Source: Campylobacteraceae bacterium
GTDB lineage: Bacteria > Campylobacterota > Campylobacteria > Campylobacterales > Arcobacteraceae
Assembly: GCA_013373175.1 (NCBI GenBank)
Contig: JABXII010000016.1
Span: 62,001-126,000, forward strand
Direction: 5' to 3'
DNA length: 64,000 nucleotides
Shown: in pieces, positions 16,604 through 25,534 of the stretch
Numbering within the stretch: the first letter of the stretch is position 1
How the letters are laid out: the number at the start of each line of letters is the position of its first letter
The notes under the pieces: generated by a model
Seen by the model: only the letters and a program-made list of their open reading frames with translations
Told to the model about the DNA's origin: nothing
Databases searched by the model: none
Program-made: the position numbers and the translations under genes

Positions 16604-16802
16604 AGTGACATTTCATATAAACAATATGGCTTATACCATCACTGTAGATGATAAACTTAAAGATGAGATTACAAGATATCTATCTACAGATAAAAATTTA
16701 GATACAAAAGAGTTGCTAGCAGCTTATATAAGAGTTTCTCAGCAGTATATACGACTAAAAGATGATGTTGAGGCCGTAACAGAAAAATTACCAAATCTAT
16801 AA
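16593..16802 (+). CDS. Small ZapA-like protein
   Basis: About 69 aa. The N-terminal half has a beta pattern (KVTFHINNMAYTITVDD), followed by helices ending in YIRLKDDVEAVTEKL; this order (strand-strand then helix/coil) fits ZapA, the FtsZ-ring stabiliser. Start choice is open: GTG 16593 overlaps the previous gene by 11 bases, while GTG 16605 would sit just after its stop with GGA 8 bases upstream. An in-frame TTG at 16578 is less likely. Six bases separate it from the pseudopilin gene. Homology is suggestive only. Confidence 0.6.
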   Translation: MENKVTFHINNMAYTITVDDKLKDEITRYLSTDKNLDTKELLAAYIRVSQQYIRLKDDVEAVTEKLPNL

Positions 16803-16807
16803 ATCTT

Positions 16808-17239
16808 ATGAAAAAGGCATTTTCACTTATTGAGATTATTGTTGTAATTGTAGTTATTTCTATTATTGCAAGTTTTCTAATAAGTAAATATGCCACTTCA
16901 ATAAATAGTACAGTAAAAACTACTGTAAAAGCAGATATAGCATTAATTAATAGTGCTATAACAAAGAAAAACACAAAGAATATATTACTAAATAAATCAA
17001 AAATCACTTATTTAGATAATGCAATGACAAATCAAAAAGGATTAGAAATTTTTGATAATATCTTACAAGTACCAATGATTTCAACAAGTTCATCTCAAAA
17101 AGAGCTTGGTAAATGGATTAAAATTTCTAATAATAAATATAGAGTTTATCTTTCAAAGCTAGAGTTTTTAGAGTATAGATTTAAAAATGATTCATTTTCT
17201 TGTGTTAGTGATTTAAAACTTTGTAAAGAGTTTGAATAA
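16808..17239 (+). CDS. Type II/IV pseudopilin-like protein
   Basis: 143-aa protein with a class III prepilin N-terminus: short basic leader MKKA, then FSLIEIIVVIVVISIIASF, in which the Glu at mature position 5 is kept. Cleavage and methylation by a prepilin peptidase are therefore expected. The globular part contains two cysteines near the C-terminus (CVSDLKLC) that could form a disulfide. Related single pseudopilins in Campylobacterota take part in DNA uptake or secretion, but here no other pilus gene is adjacent. The stop overlaps priA's ATG by one base. Confidence 0.8.
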   Translation: MKKAFSLIEIIVVIVVISIIASFLISKYATSINSTVKTTVKADIALINSAITKKNTKNILLNKSKITYLDNAMTNQKGLEIFDNILQVPMISTSSSQKELGKWIKISNNKYRVYLSKLEFLEYRFKNDSFSCVSDLKLCKEFE

Positions 17240-19086
17240 TGAATTATTACGAAGTATCTTTACTAAAATCCCCACTTGAGCCTTTAACTTTTCAATATGA
17301 AGGAGAGTTAGAACTTGGAACTAAAGTGGAAGTTCCCTTAAGAAATAGAAAAAATAATAGTGATGCAGTGGTTGTAAAAAAAGTTGAAAAACCTAGCTTT
17401 AAATGTAGTGATATAAATATTATTACAGAGTTTTTTTATAATACAAAAACTTTAGAAATAGCAAAGTTTATTTCTCAATATTATGTATGTTCTTTAGGAG
17501 AAGCACTTTCAATATTTATTCCTTTTAATAAAGAGTTTGAAAATAAAGATGACTCTTTAACCTTTGATTCAAAAATAGAGTTATCATCTAAACAACAAGA
17601 GGCATATGTCTTTTGTAAAGAAAAAAAACAAGCCTTACTTTTTGCAAATACAGGAAGTGGTAAAACAGAAGTTTATATAAAAAGTATTGAAGAGGTTTTA
17701 AATAAAGGTTCTCAAGCAGTTTTACTTATGCCTGAGATTTCATTAACCCCTCAAATGCAAAAAAGACTAGAAAAGGTTTTTTCTACTTCTGTTGCAATTT
17801 GGCATTCAAAAATTACAAAAAAGAAAAAAGAAACAATCCTTCAAGGCCTACAAGAAGGAAGTATCAAACTTGTAGCAGGAGCTAGGTCAGCACTTTTTTT
17901 ACCCTTTAAAGATTTACAATTAATAGTTGTAGATGAAGAACATGATGAGTCTTATAAAAGTGATTCAAAACCAAGATATCATGCAAAAGATTTAAGTATT
18001 TATATTGCAAAGAAATATGACATAAGACTTATTTTAGGAAGCGCAACAGCCTCTATCTCTTCTTTTTCAAAGTTGCCTTTTTATAGATTAAAAGAGACTT
18101 TTTTTGATACAAGAAAGAAAATAGAGTTTGATGATTCTTCTTTAGATATCTCTTTAAAAGTATTAAATAAAATAAAACAGACTTTAGATAATGAAAATCA
18201 AGTAATTGTATTTTTGCCAACTAGGGCAAACTACAAATATCAAATTTGTACTTCATGTGGAAAGTCAGTTGAGTGTCCTTATTGTTCTGTTTCTATGAGT
18301 TTACACAAAAATGATTTAGCCTTAAAGTGCCATTATTGTGGATATGCTCAAAAAATCCCAGAAACATGTCCTTCTTGTAATAATGGAGTAATTCATAACC
18401 TAAGAGTTGGAACTGCTCAAATTGAAGAACAATTAAATGAGATGTTTCCTGAAAAAGTCGTAAAAAGATTTGATAGAGATGAAATCAAAACTGATAATAA
18501 GCTAAAAAAGATTTTAAATGATTTCAATAACAATAAAATTGATATTTTAGTTGGAACACAAATGCTTTCAAAAGGGCATGACTATCATAATGTAAAGCTT
18601 GCAGTAGTTCTTGGAATTGATTCAATTTTAAATATGAACTCTTATAAAGCTAGAGAAAAAGCTTTATCTTTACTTATTCAAATAGCAGGAAGAAGTGGAA
18701 GAAAAGGCGATGGAGAAGTAATTGTTCAAACTCAAAATCAAGACTTCTTCTCAGAATATTTGCAAGAGTATGATTATGCAGAGTTTTTAAAAGAAGAATT
18801 AGAGTTTAGAGAAGGTCTTTATCCTCCATTTTTGAAAATGGCTAAAGTTATATTTGCACATGCAAATGGTCTTAAAGTAAAAGATGAGCTTGATAGATAC
18901 GTAAAACTTTTAAAACAAAAAGAGAATATTCAAGTAGTTGGTTTTGGACAGTGTGCAATATTTAAAGTTGCAAATAAATATAGATATGAAATAATTCTAC
19001 GTTCCTCAAATGTCAAAGCCTTGCTACAAGCCCTACATAGTATTGATTCTACTATGGCTACAATTGATATGGATACAATCTATTAA
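17239..19086 (+). CDS. priA: PriA, primosomal replication restart helicase
   Basis: Superfamily 2 3'-5' DNA helicase that reloads the replisome at stalled forks. Walker A (ANTGSGKTE) is at about 135-143, the DEEH box at about 232-235, and the zinc-binding cysteines occur as CTSCG, CPYC, CHYCG and CPSC between about 336 and 385. Helicase motifs V-VI (GTQMLSKGHDY, QIAGRSGRKG) follow. At 615 aa it is shorter than the E. coli enzyme, as in other Campylobacterota, with a reduced N-terminal 3'-end-binding domain. Translationally coupled to the pseudopilin gene by TAATG. Confidence 0.95.
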   Translation: MNYYEVSLLKSPLEPLTFQYEGELELGTKVEVPLRNRKNNSDAVVVKKVEKPSFKCSDINIITEFFYNTKTLEIAKFISQYYVCSLGEALSIFIPFNKEFENKDDSLTFDSKIELSSKQQEAYVFCKEKKQALLFANTGSGKTEVYIKSIEEVLNKGSQAVLLMPEISLTPQMQKRLEKVFSTSVAIWHSKITKKKKETILQGLQEGSIKLVAGARSALFLPFKDLQLIVVDEEHDESYKSDSKPRYHAKDLSIYIAKKYDIRLILGSATASISSFSKLPFYRLKETFFDTRKKIEFDDSSLDISLKVLNKIKQTLDNENQVIVFLPTRANYKYQICTSCGKSVECPYCSVSMSLHKNDLALKCHYCGYAQKIPETCPSCNNGVIHNLRVGTAQIEEQLNEMFPEKVVKRFDRDEIKTDNKLKKILNDFNNNKIDILVGTQMLSKGHDYHNVKLAVVLGIDSILNMNSYKAREKALSLLIQIAGRSGRKGDGEVIVQTQNQDFFSEYLQEYDYAEFLKEELEFREGLYPPFLKMAKVIFAHANGLKVKDELDRYVKLLKQKENIQVVGFGQCAIFKVANKYRYEIILRSSNVKALLQALHSIDSTMATIDMDTIY

Positions 19087-19108
19087 TTAATCTTTAGTCT
19101 TCTTATTG

Positions 19109-19114
19109 TATAAT
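19109..19114 (+). promoter_or_regulatory. -10 box of dapD
   Basis: TATAAT preceded by TTG and followed by CGAGCC, 27 bp before the dapD start. No canonical -35; the upstream region is T-rich, as is usual for sigma-70 promoters in this group. Confidence 0.75.
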
Positions 19115-19141
19115 CGAGCCTAAAAATAATAAGGAAAAATA

Positions 19142-20329
19142 ATGGCTTTTACAAAAGATGATTTTAAAGAATTAGTATCAAATATCCAATCTCAAGACTG
19201 GTACAAAAACCCAATTGGTTTTGGTATCGCAAAAGTAGATAGAGGACAATTAAACCCTGAAAAAATTTTACAAGCATCATATCCTGTAGTAAACTGGGAA
19301 GAAAACTATGGTAGTGCTGCAATTTTTTTAAATGCATTAAAAGAAGCAGGTGAAGAAATTGATACTTCTAAATCAGAATTAGTATTTAATATTAGTGACA
19401 AATTTTTAACAACTTGTATTGAGTCTTTTAGACCGTACATTCCTGAAGCAAAAGGACAAGAGCACAAAAATGTTCAAGTTATTTCTACTTTAGCTTCTTT
19501 ACCAATTGATTCAGGTCTTACTGCTGCTGATTATAAAGTTGTATTTATTTTTGAAGATACAAATCCAGCAAGTGCAGAATCTGTATATTTAAAACTTTAT
19601 GCTTTATCAACTGGAAAAGCAGCTTTAAGAAGCTTAAACCTTGATGGTGCATTTGGTCAATTACACAATAGTGCTTGGGTTGGAAATCAACCAATTGAAT
19701 TAGACTGGTTAAGAGAAAATGAAATTTCATTAAAACTATCTGGTAAATTCCCAAGTATCACAAAAGTTGATAAATTCCCTCAATTCTTAGACCATGTAAT
19801 CCCTGCTGATAACACAAGAATCTTAGATACAAACAAAGTAAGATTTGGTGCTCAATTAGCAGCTGGAACTACTGTAATGCCTGGTGCTGCATATGTTAAC
19901 TTCAATGCAGGTACTGAAGGTGCTGTAATGGTTGAAGGTAGAATTTCTTCAAGTGCTAAAGTTGGTGCTGGTTCTGATGTTGGTGGTGGAGCTTCAATTC
20001 TTGGTGTTCTTTCTGGTACTGACGGTGTTCCTGTAACTATTGGTGATAACACATTATTAGGTGCTAACTCTTGTACAGGTACTGCAATTGGTGATTCTTG
20101 TATCTTAGATGCAGGTGTAACAATTTTACCAGGTACTAAAATTACTCTTTCAGAAAAAGCTGTTGAGCAATTAAAAGAGATTAACCCAGATAAAGAGATT
20201 TCTACTGTTATGAAAGGTATGGATTTCTTAGGTGTTAATGGAGTACACTTTAGAGTTAATTCTCAAACTGGTCAAACTGTTGCAATGAGATCAACTAGAG
20301 AAGTTAAATTAAACGCTGACTTACACTAA
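19142..20329 (+). CDS. dapD: DapD, tetrahydrodipicolinate N-succinyltransferase
   Basis: Cytoplasmic enzyme of the succinylase branch of lysine/meso-diaminopimelate synthesis: it transfers succinyl from succinyl-CoA to tetrahydrodipicolinate. The 395-aa protein belongs to the longer DapD type. It has an N-terminal domain (about 1-220) and a C-terminal left-handed beta-helix with hexapeptide repeats (about 235-345, GA/GG-rich with VMPGAAYVNFNAGTEG and GGGASILGVLSG). AAGGA ribosome site and a clear -10 box precede ATG 19142. Monocistronic, ended by a bidirectional hairpin shared with copA. Confidence 0.94.
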   Translation: MAFTKDDFKELVSNIQSQDWYKNPIGFGIAKVDRGQLNPEKILQASYPVVNWEENYGSAAIFLNALKEAGEEIDTSKSELVFNISDKFLTTCIESFRPYIPEAKGQEHKNVQVISTLASLPIDSGLTAADYKVVFIFEDTNPASAESVYLKLYALSTGKAALRSLNLDGAFGQLHNSAWVGNQPIELDWLRENEISLKLSGKFPSITKVDKFPQFLDHVIPADNTRILDTNKVRFGAQLAAGTTVMPGAAYVNFNAGTEGAVMVEGRISSSAKVGAGSDVGGGASILGVLSGTDGVPVTIGDNTLLGANSCTGTAIGDSCILDAGVTILPGTKITLSEKAVEQLKEINPDKEISTVMKGMDFLGVNGVHFRVNSQTGQTVAMRSTREVKLNADLH

Positions 20330-20339
20330 GTCAAAATAG

Positions 20340-20369
20340 AATAAAAGAGAAGTTTTCTTCTCTTTTATT
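20340..20369. terminator. Bidirectional terminator between dapD and copA
   Basis: AATAAAAGAGAAG (20340-20352) pairs perfectly with 20357-20369 over a TTTT loop. It lies between convergent stops at 20329 and 20381; T-rich on one side and A-rich on the other, so usable in both directions. Confidence 0.8.
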
Positions 20370-20380
20370 TGAACTACTAA

Positions 20381-22555
20381 CTAAAGCTTTTTTAGTTTTA
20401 ATCTAAGAGAGTTTAGAACAACTGTTACTGAACTAAAACTCATAGCTATTCCTGCATATACTGGTGATAACATAAGTCCAAAGAATGGATATAAAATTCC
20501 TGCTGCTAGTGGAATACCAATTGCATTGTAAATAAATGCCCAGAAAAGATTTTGTTTTATAATTTTCATTGTTTCAATTGAAAGGTTAATACTTTTAGTA
20601 ATAGAGTTAAGCTCGTTGTTTACTAAGATTATATCCCCTGCATCTTTACTAATATCAGCTCCTGAGTTTAATGTTACTCCAATGTTTGCTTGTTTGATTG
20701 AAGGAGCATCATTTATTCCATCTCCTACAAACATAACTTTTCCTTTTTCTTGAACTTCTTTAATTACATCATATTTTTGCGTTGGAATAACTTCACTATA
20801 AACTTCATCAATACCAATTTTAGCTGCTATTTTTGAAGCTGTGATTTTATTATCACCTGTTAATAAAATAGGTTTTATATTTTGTTTTTTTAGATTTTCA
20901 ATTAACTCTTTTGCATTATCTTTTAGTTGATCTTCTAAAGCAAAAGAACCAATACTTTCTTTATCAATTGAAGCTAAGATAACACCATTTGCTAACTCTA
21001 ATCTTTCATTGTAAAACTCTAGATGAGAAGTTTTGATTTCAATATTGTTCTCTTCTAAAAGTTGTTTGTTCCCAAGTAAAATTAGTTGATTTTCTATTTT
21101 TGCTTTTATTCCTCTTCCTGCAATTATCTCTAAATCTTCTATCTCATAGTTTTGTTTTTCTATATCTTTTAAATAGTTTACAATTGCTTTAGAAATAGGG
21201 TGCTCACTTAAGCTTTCAACAGCTAATATCTGTGAGAAATACTGTTTATCTATATCTGTTTTTGTTACTGCAATTTCACCTTTTGTTAGTGTTCCTGTTT
21301 TATCAAATATTGCGTATTTTATATCTTTGATAACTTCTAGTACTTCAGGATTTTTGATTAAAATCCCTTCATTTGCACCTTTACTTACAGAACTTACAAT
21401 TGCAATTGGAGTTGCAAGTCCTAAAGCACAAGGACAAGAGATAATAAGTACAGAAATACTTGCTAAAATAGCATTTTGCATCTCTCCTACAAATGCCCAA
21501 ATAATAAAAGTAATAATAGCTATAATAATAACTGAAGGCACAAAGATATTTGCAATTTTATCTGCAAATCTACTAATAGGTATTTGTTTACTTTGAGCAG
21601 ATTTTAAAAGGTTAATTATCTTTGATAGTGTTGTATCACTTGCTAATTTTTTAACCCTTACAGTGATTACACCATTTGTGTTTAAAGTTCCGGATAATAC
21701 TTCATCTCCTATTTCTTTAAATGCTGGCAGTGACTCCCCTGTAATCATAGAAGTATCAATATCTGCATGACCTTTTATAATTTCTCCATCTGCTGGTATT
21801 TTTTCTCCTGTTTTAACTATTATCTTGTCATCTATTTTTAGTTCATTAGCAAGTACTTCTTTTGTACTATTATCATCTTTAAGTAAGTTTGCAAGTTGGG
21901 GAGCTAAAGTCATTAATTTTTTTAAAAAATCACTTGCTTTTTGTTTTGAACGTTCTTCTAAAAATCTTCCTAATAAAACAAATGAGATAATTACAGCTGC
22001 TCCATCAAAATATAAGAACCTTAAATGTTCTGGAAATAAAGAAGGGAAGAAAACTACAAAAGTAGAATAAAAATATGCAGCACTAGTTCCTAGGGCAACT
22101 AAAACATTCATATCGTAGTTTTTGTTACTTAAAGCTTTATATGCTAATTTATAAAATCTAGCTGCACAAAAGAACTGTACAACAGTAGCAAGAGCAAAGA
22201 TAGCATATTTTTTAACTGATGCATCAACTATACTGGAAAACATAATTACAAACATAAAAGCAGTTATTGTCATTGAAATAGAAAAAAGCTTTTTAAGGTT
22301 TTTAAACTCTTTTTCTTGGGCTTTTTCTAGGTGGGAAAAATCTTCCTCTACTTTATATCCTAAAAGTTCAATTTTTTTAATAAGAGTATCTTTTGACATA
22401 GTTTCATTATCAATTGTAAATTCTCCTTCACTAGAAGCAAAACTTACTTTTGTCTCTTCTATACCTTTTTGTTTATTTAAAAACTTTTCAATTCCATTTG
22501 AGCAGTTAACGCAAGTCATTCCTGAGATATTTAGATTTATTTTCTCTTTTGACAT
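20381..22555 (-). CDS. copA: CopA-type Cu(I)-exporting P1B ATPase
   Basis: Inner-membrane ATPase that pumps Cu+ out of the cytoplasm. One N-terminal HMA domain has GMTCVNC (Cys15, Cys18). The transport motif SCPCALG is at about 371-377, the phosphorylation site DKTGT at about 418-422 and GDGINDAP near 607-614. Copper class (P1B-1) is indicated by YN in the seventh helix (AFIYNAIGIP) and MSFSS in the eighth, not only by CPC. Length 724 aa is usual. It is the last gene of an operon with the ArsR regulator (4-base gap) and a CopZ-like chaperone. Confidence 0.95.
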   Translation of the reverse strand: MSKEKINLNISGMTCVNCSNGIEKFLNKQKGIEETKVSFASSEGEFTIDNETMSKDTLIKKIELLGYKVEEDFSHLEKAQEKEFKNLKKLFSISMTITAFMFVIMFSSIVDASVKKYAIFALATVVQFFCAARFYKLAYKALSNKNYDMNVLVALGTSAAYFYSTFVVFFPSLFPEHLRFLYFDGAAVIISFVLLGRFLEERSKQKASDFLKKLMTLAPQLANLLKDDNSTKEVLANELKIDDKIIVKTGEKIPADGEIIKGHADIDTSMITGESLPAFKEIGDEVLSGTLNTNGVITVRVKKLASDTTLSKIINLLKSAQSKQIPISRFADKIANIFVPSVIIIAIITFIIWAFVGEMQNAILASISVLIISCPCALGLATPIAIVSSVSKGANEGILIKNPEVLEVIKDIKYAIFDKTGTLTKGEIAVTKTDIDKQYFSQILAVESLSEHPISKAIVNYLKDIEKQNYEIEDLEIIAGRGIKAKIENQLILLGNKQLLEENNIEIKTSHLEFYNERLELANGVILASIDKESIGSFALEDQLKDNAKELIENLKKQNIKPILLTGDNKITASKIAAKIGIDEVYSEVIPTQKYDVIKEVQEKGKVMFVGDGINDAPSIKQANIGVTLNSGADISKDAGDIILVNNELNSITKSINLSIETMKIIKQNLFWAFIYNAIGIPLAAGILYPFFGLMLSPVYAGIAMSFSSVTVVLNSLRLKLKKL

Positions 22556-22559
22556 AGAG

Positions 22560-22919
22560 TTACACCTTTTCTTTTAAGATTAGTTTCAGTAAATTTTTTA
22601 TGTATTTATCTTTAATAAAATAAAAAGACATCTTTTTGTCTTTTTTAAAATCAACTATTCCATATTTTTTAAGAGTTCTTAATTGATGAGAAACATGGGA
22701 TTGTGGTATTTCAAGTAGATTAGTCATTTCTCCTACACATATCTCATAATCAATTAATGCATATAGCATTTTGGCTCTAGTTGGGTCAGCAAGAGCTTTA
22801 AATACATTTGATATTTCCACTAATTTATCTTGTGAGGGAAGAACTTTGTTTATATCAGAAATATAACTAATATCTTCGCAACAAGACCTAATTAGCTTTT
22901 TTTCTTCACAAGCACACAT
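22560..22919 (-). CDS. ArsR/SmtB-family metal-responsive repressor
   Basis: 119-aa winged-helix repressor. The DNA-recognition helices are at about 67-87 (NLLEIPQSHVSHQLRTLKKYG), preceded by the family's ALADPTRAKMLYAL. Metal ligands are suggested by EICVGEM in helix 3 (Cys61) and by four N-terminal cysteines (2, 4, 13, 14); this resembles CadC-type alpha3N sites for thiophilic metals. It sits between the CopZ-like gene (1-base gap) and copA (4-base gap), so it very likely autoregulates the operon through the upstream dyad. Known copper sensors of such operons are more often CueR, CsoR or CopY, which makes this arrangement notable. Confidence 0.88.
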   Translation of the reverse strand: MCACEEKKLIRSCCEDISYISDINKVLPSQDKLVEISNVFKALADPTRAKMLYALIDYEICVGEMTNLLEIPQSHVSHQLRTLKKYGIVDFKKDKKMSFYFIKDKYIKNLLKLILKEKV

Positions 22920-22920
22920 T

Positions 22921-23127
22921 TTACTCTTCTATAATTTCAAACCCAAGATCTTTCATTTCTTCTTTGAATTTTGCTTCATTTGCCTCATCTGCTATTTCTA
23001 CTGTTACTTCTTTTGGGTCTTTATTTAAATTTACAGTTATTTCTCCAAACTCTTCTTCTAAAGAACCTTTAATTAAGTTTGAACAATTTCCACAAGCTAT
23101 ATTTTGAGCTTTAAATGTTTTTTTCAT
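22921..23127 (-). CDS. copZ: CopZ-like HMA copper chaperone
   Basis: 68-aa heavy-metal-associated domain with one metal site ACGNCS (Cys12, Cys15), beta-alpha-beta-beta-alpha-beta in pattern. It should carry Cu(I) in the cytoplasm and hand it to the N-terminal domain of CopA. First gene of the operon, starting about 30 bp downstream of the dyad operator; the stop is one base from the ArsR start. Symbol assigned by domain and context; the GNC site differs slightly from the common GMTCxxC. Confidence 0.8.
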   Translation of the reverse strand: MKKTFKAQNIACGNCSNLIKGSLEEEFGEITVNLNKDPKEVTVEIADEANEAKFKEEMKDLGFEIIEE

Positions 23128-23140
23128 TTTAAATCCTTTT

Positions 23141-23176
23141 ATATGATAAATATTTCATATGATGATAACATCATAT
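23141..23176. promoter_or_regulatory. Dyad operator upstream of the copper operon
   Basis: ATATGATGataaCATCATAT at 23157-23176 is a perfect 8-bp inverted repeat with a 4-bp spacer. A second, weaker half-match (ATATGA...TCATAT) spans 23141-23160 and shares bases with the first. Spacing and AT-rich TGA/TCA halves suit an ArsR/SmtB dimer. It lies 14-50 bp upstream of the copZ-like start, where it would cover the promoter. Confidence 0.7.
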
Positions 23177-23193
23177 AATAGGAAAGTCAATAG

Positions 23194-23673
23194 CTATTGT
23201 GAAAATATTTCATTTAAAATTTCACTTTCTAATATCACTGAAATAAGAAATATTATCTCAAATTTAAAAAGAATTAATCTACTTGCTTTTGCATTTAAGA
23301 AGTTGAAATCTTTTTTAAAAATATCATAAGAGTGCATAGATAAGCTATGCTTGACATTTTGTTTATACCAGTGTATATAAGCTTCTCTTTTAGTAATATC
23401 TTTTTTTGAAATTATTTCATAAAGAAAAAAGGTATGTAAAACTGCAATAAAAAAAGAACTAAATAAAAATATATTTTCAGACAAAAAATATATTAAAATA
23501 ATAAAAAAAGGATAGAGTATAATTAAACAACTGATTCTTTTGTTGTGGTGATATATATAATTAATTAAAAAATATTTAGAGCCTAAATTATTTGATAATT
23601 CTTTACTAAATATGAGCATATTAAAAAAAATGATAGTAAAAGCAAGGATATGTAAGTGAAGTAATGAATCCAT
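23194..23673 (-). CDS. Hypothetical integral membrane protein, 159 aa
   Basis: Not recognised. Four hydrophobic segments (about 5-24, 48-66, 68-88 and 134-152) flank a charged cytoplasmic or periplasmic loop rich in His, Lys and Tyr (HWYKQNVKHSLSMHSYDIFKKDF, about 100-123). Histidines near the first helix (LHLHIL) and in the loop might bind metal or haem; this is only a suggestion. The ribosome site AAGGAG lies five bases before ATG 23673. It sits downstream of aat on the same strand and just upstream of the copper operon, but an intergenic dyad separates it from the latter. Confidence 0.65.
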   Translation of the reverse strand: MDSLLHLHILAFTIIFFNMLIFSKELSNNLGSKYFLINYIYHHNKRISCLIILYPFFIILIYFLSENIFLFSSFFIAVLHTFFLYEIISKKDITKREAYIHWYKQNVKHSLSMHSYDIFKKDFNFLNAKASRLILFKFEIIFLISVILESEILNEIFSQ

Positions 23674-23777
23674 AATAACTCCTTATTATGTCAAAAAAAT
23701 CATCCTTCTTCAATAATTTATCATATGTTTATTAAGTAAAAATTAAGACTAAAAGATAAAGTATAAAAATTAATCTA

Positions 23778-24452
23778 CTATAAAGTTTCTTTTTTTAGTA
23801 ACTTAAAATATTCTTCTCTTGGAATCTCTTTTGCTCCTAGACTTTCCAAGTGTTCATTATGTACTTGGCAATCAATTAGATTTATGCCATTGTCTTTTGC
23901 TTGTTTACAAAGGTGATAAAACGCAACTTTTGAAGCATCACTAACTTTAGCAAACATACTTTCTCCACAAAAAACATCATCTATAAGTACTCCATAAAGA
24001 CCACCAACAAGTTCATTTTCTAAGTAAGTTTCTATTGAATAAGCATATCCTAGCTTATGAAGGTTTGTGTATGCTTGAATAAAGTAATCATTTATCCAAG
24101 TATCATCTTCGTGTTTTCTTTTTATACTTGCACAGTTCTTCATAACTTCTTCAAAGTTTTCATTTGTCTTTACTACAAAGCCTTTGTTTTTGATTGTTTT
24201 TTTAAGACTTTTTGATACTTTCATTTCCTCTGGGTATAAAACCATTCTTTGTTGTGGTGAAAACCAATGAATATGATTATACTCATCCATGAACCAAGGG
24301 AATAAACCATTTTTATAGGCATTTAAAAGTCTTTGGGGATGAAAATCTCCTCCTACTGCAACTAAATCATTATTCATCATATCTAAAGTAGGGAAGTCAA
24401 AGTTGTCTTCATCAAGTAAGTATATTTTTTCAATTGGTTCTAAAAGTCTCAT
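23778..24452 (-). CDS. aat: Aat, leucyl/phenylalanyl-tRNA-protein transferase
   Basis: N-end-rule enzyme that attaches Leu or Phe from aminoacyl-tRNA to proteins with N-terminal Arg or Lys, marking them for ClpAP/ClpS. The GNAT-like family motifs are present: GLFPWF at about 49-54, FSPQQRMVL at about 64-72, WINDYF near 119, and GGLYGVLIDDVFCGESMF at about 151-168, followed by LIDCQVHNEHLESLGA. Length 224 aa is typical. No clear operon partner. Confidence 0.95.
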   Translation of the reverse strand: MRLLEPIEKIYLLDEDNFDFPTLDMMNNDLVAVGGDFHPQRLLNAYKNGLFPWFMDEYNHIHWFSPQQRMVLYPEEMKVSKSLKKTIKNKGFVVKTNENFEEVMKNCASIKRKHEDDTWINDYFIQAYTNLHKLGYAYSIETYLENELVGGLYGVLIDDVFCGESMFAKVSDASKVAFYHLCKQAKDNGINLIDCQVHNEHLESLGAKEIPREEYFKLLKKETL

Positions 24453-24541
24453 GAATGAATATTATCTAAAAAAAACTAAAGAGTCTTAAGTTTTTGAAAT
24501 AACTTTTATGCTATTGTAAATTTAAATAAAAGGAGTGTTTT

Positions 24542-25534
24542 TTGCAAAATAATAACGAAAAAAAAGAGATTGAAACTCAACTAAAATTTTTTAATGATAG
24601 TTTGAAGTCAAATAACTCTTTTTTACAAATGTTATTTGATACAGTTCCTAATCCAATGTTTTATAAGGATAGAAGCGGTAAATATCTTTATTGTAATAAT
24701 GCTTTTTCGAAAACAATACTTGGAATTACTAAAGAACAAATAGAAGGTAAAACACTTTTCGAACTTCCAGAAGTGATTCCTAAAGAGTATGCAGAAATAT
24801 ATAAACAAAAAGATGAAGAACTATTTGATAATCCAGGCATCCAAAACTATGAAACAAAAGTAAAATGTGCTGATAATGAAGTAAGACATTACAATTTTTA
24901 TAAAGCAACATTTCAAGAAGATGGAGTAGCTTTAGGAATTGTAGGAATTATGCTTGATATTACTTCTTATAAAAAGACTTTAGAAGAATTAGACAGAAAA
25001 AATAAAATGCTAAGCGGACTTAGTAATACTGATTTCTTAACAAACTTAGGAAATAGAAGATATTTTGAAACAACATTTTCAAAAAAATTAGCATATTTAA
25101 ATAGGTCTAATCAAGAGTTTTCTTTTGCATTAATAGATATTGATTTTTTTAAAGATTACAATGATAAATTTGGTCATCAAAAAGGCGATAAAGTTTTAAA
25201 AAAAGTTGCTAAAGCTATAAGAAATACACTTAATAGAGAAAATGATTTTTGTTTTAGATTAGGAGGAGAGGAGTTTGGTTTATTGTTTAATACAAACTCT
25301 ACTGAAGACTCTTATGCTTTAATGGAAAAGTTAAGAATGAATATTATCTCAAAAGAAATAACTGCTGCTAATACTTCTATTTATCCATATTTAACTGTTT
25401 CAATAGGTTTAGGAAATATTTTAAAATCTAACAAAAATTTCACTGTAAGTTATTTGTATAATAATGTAGATAAGCTTTTATATGAGTCTAAAGAGAAAGG
25501 AAGAAATCAAACTAGAATGAAAAACTTCATCTAG
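24542..25534 (+). CDS. PAS-GGDEF diguanylate cyclase
   Basis: Predicted cytoplasmic c-di-GMP synthase. A PAS domain covers about residues 25-140 (NPMFYKDRSGKYLYCNNAF), followed by a short helix and a GGDEF domain (about 165-325). The active-site loop is GGEEF near 241-245, an active variant. RxxD (REND) five residues before it is an intact product-inhibition I-site. No membrane segment, so input is cytosolic or redox/small-ligand based. The start is TTG 24542, supported by AGGAG six bases upstream. The transcript ends in a terminator that overlaps its last codons. Confidence 0.92.
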   Translation: MQNNNEKKEIETQLKFFNDSLKSNNSFLQMLFDTVPNPMFYKDRSGKYLYCNNAFSKTILGITKEQIEGKTLFELPEVIPKEYAEIYKQKDEELFDNPGIQNYETKVKCADNEVRHYNFYKATFQEDGVALGIVGIMLDITSYKKTLEELDRKNKMLSGLSNTDFLTNLGNRRYFETTFSKKLAYLNRSNQEFSFALIDIDFFKDYNDKFGHQKGDKVLKKVAKAIRNTLNRENDFCFRLGGEEFGLLFNTNSTEDSYALMEKLRMNIISKEITAANTSIYPYLTVSIGLGNILKSNKNFTVSYLYNNVDKLLYESKEKGRNQTRMKNFI

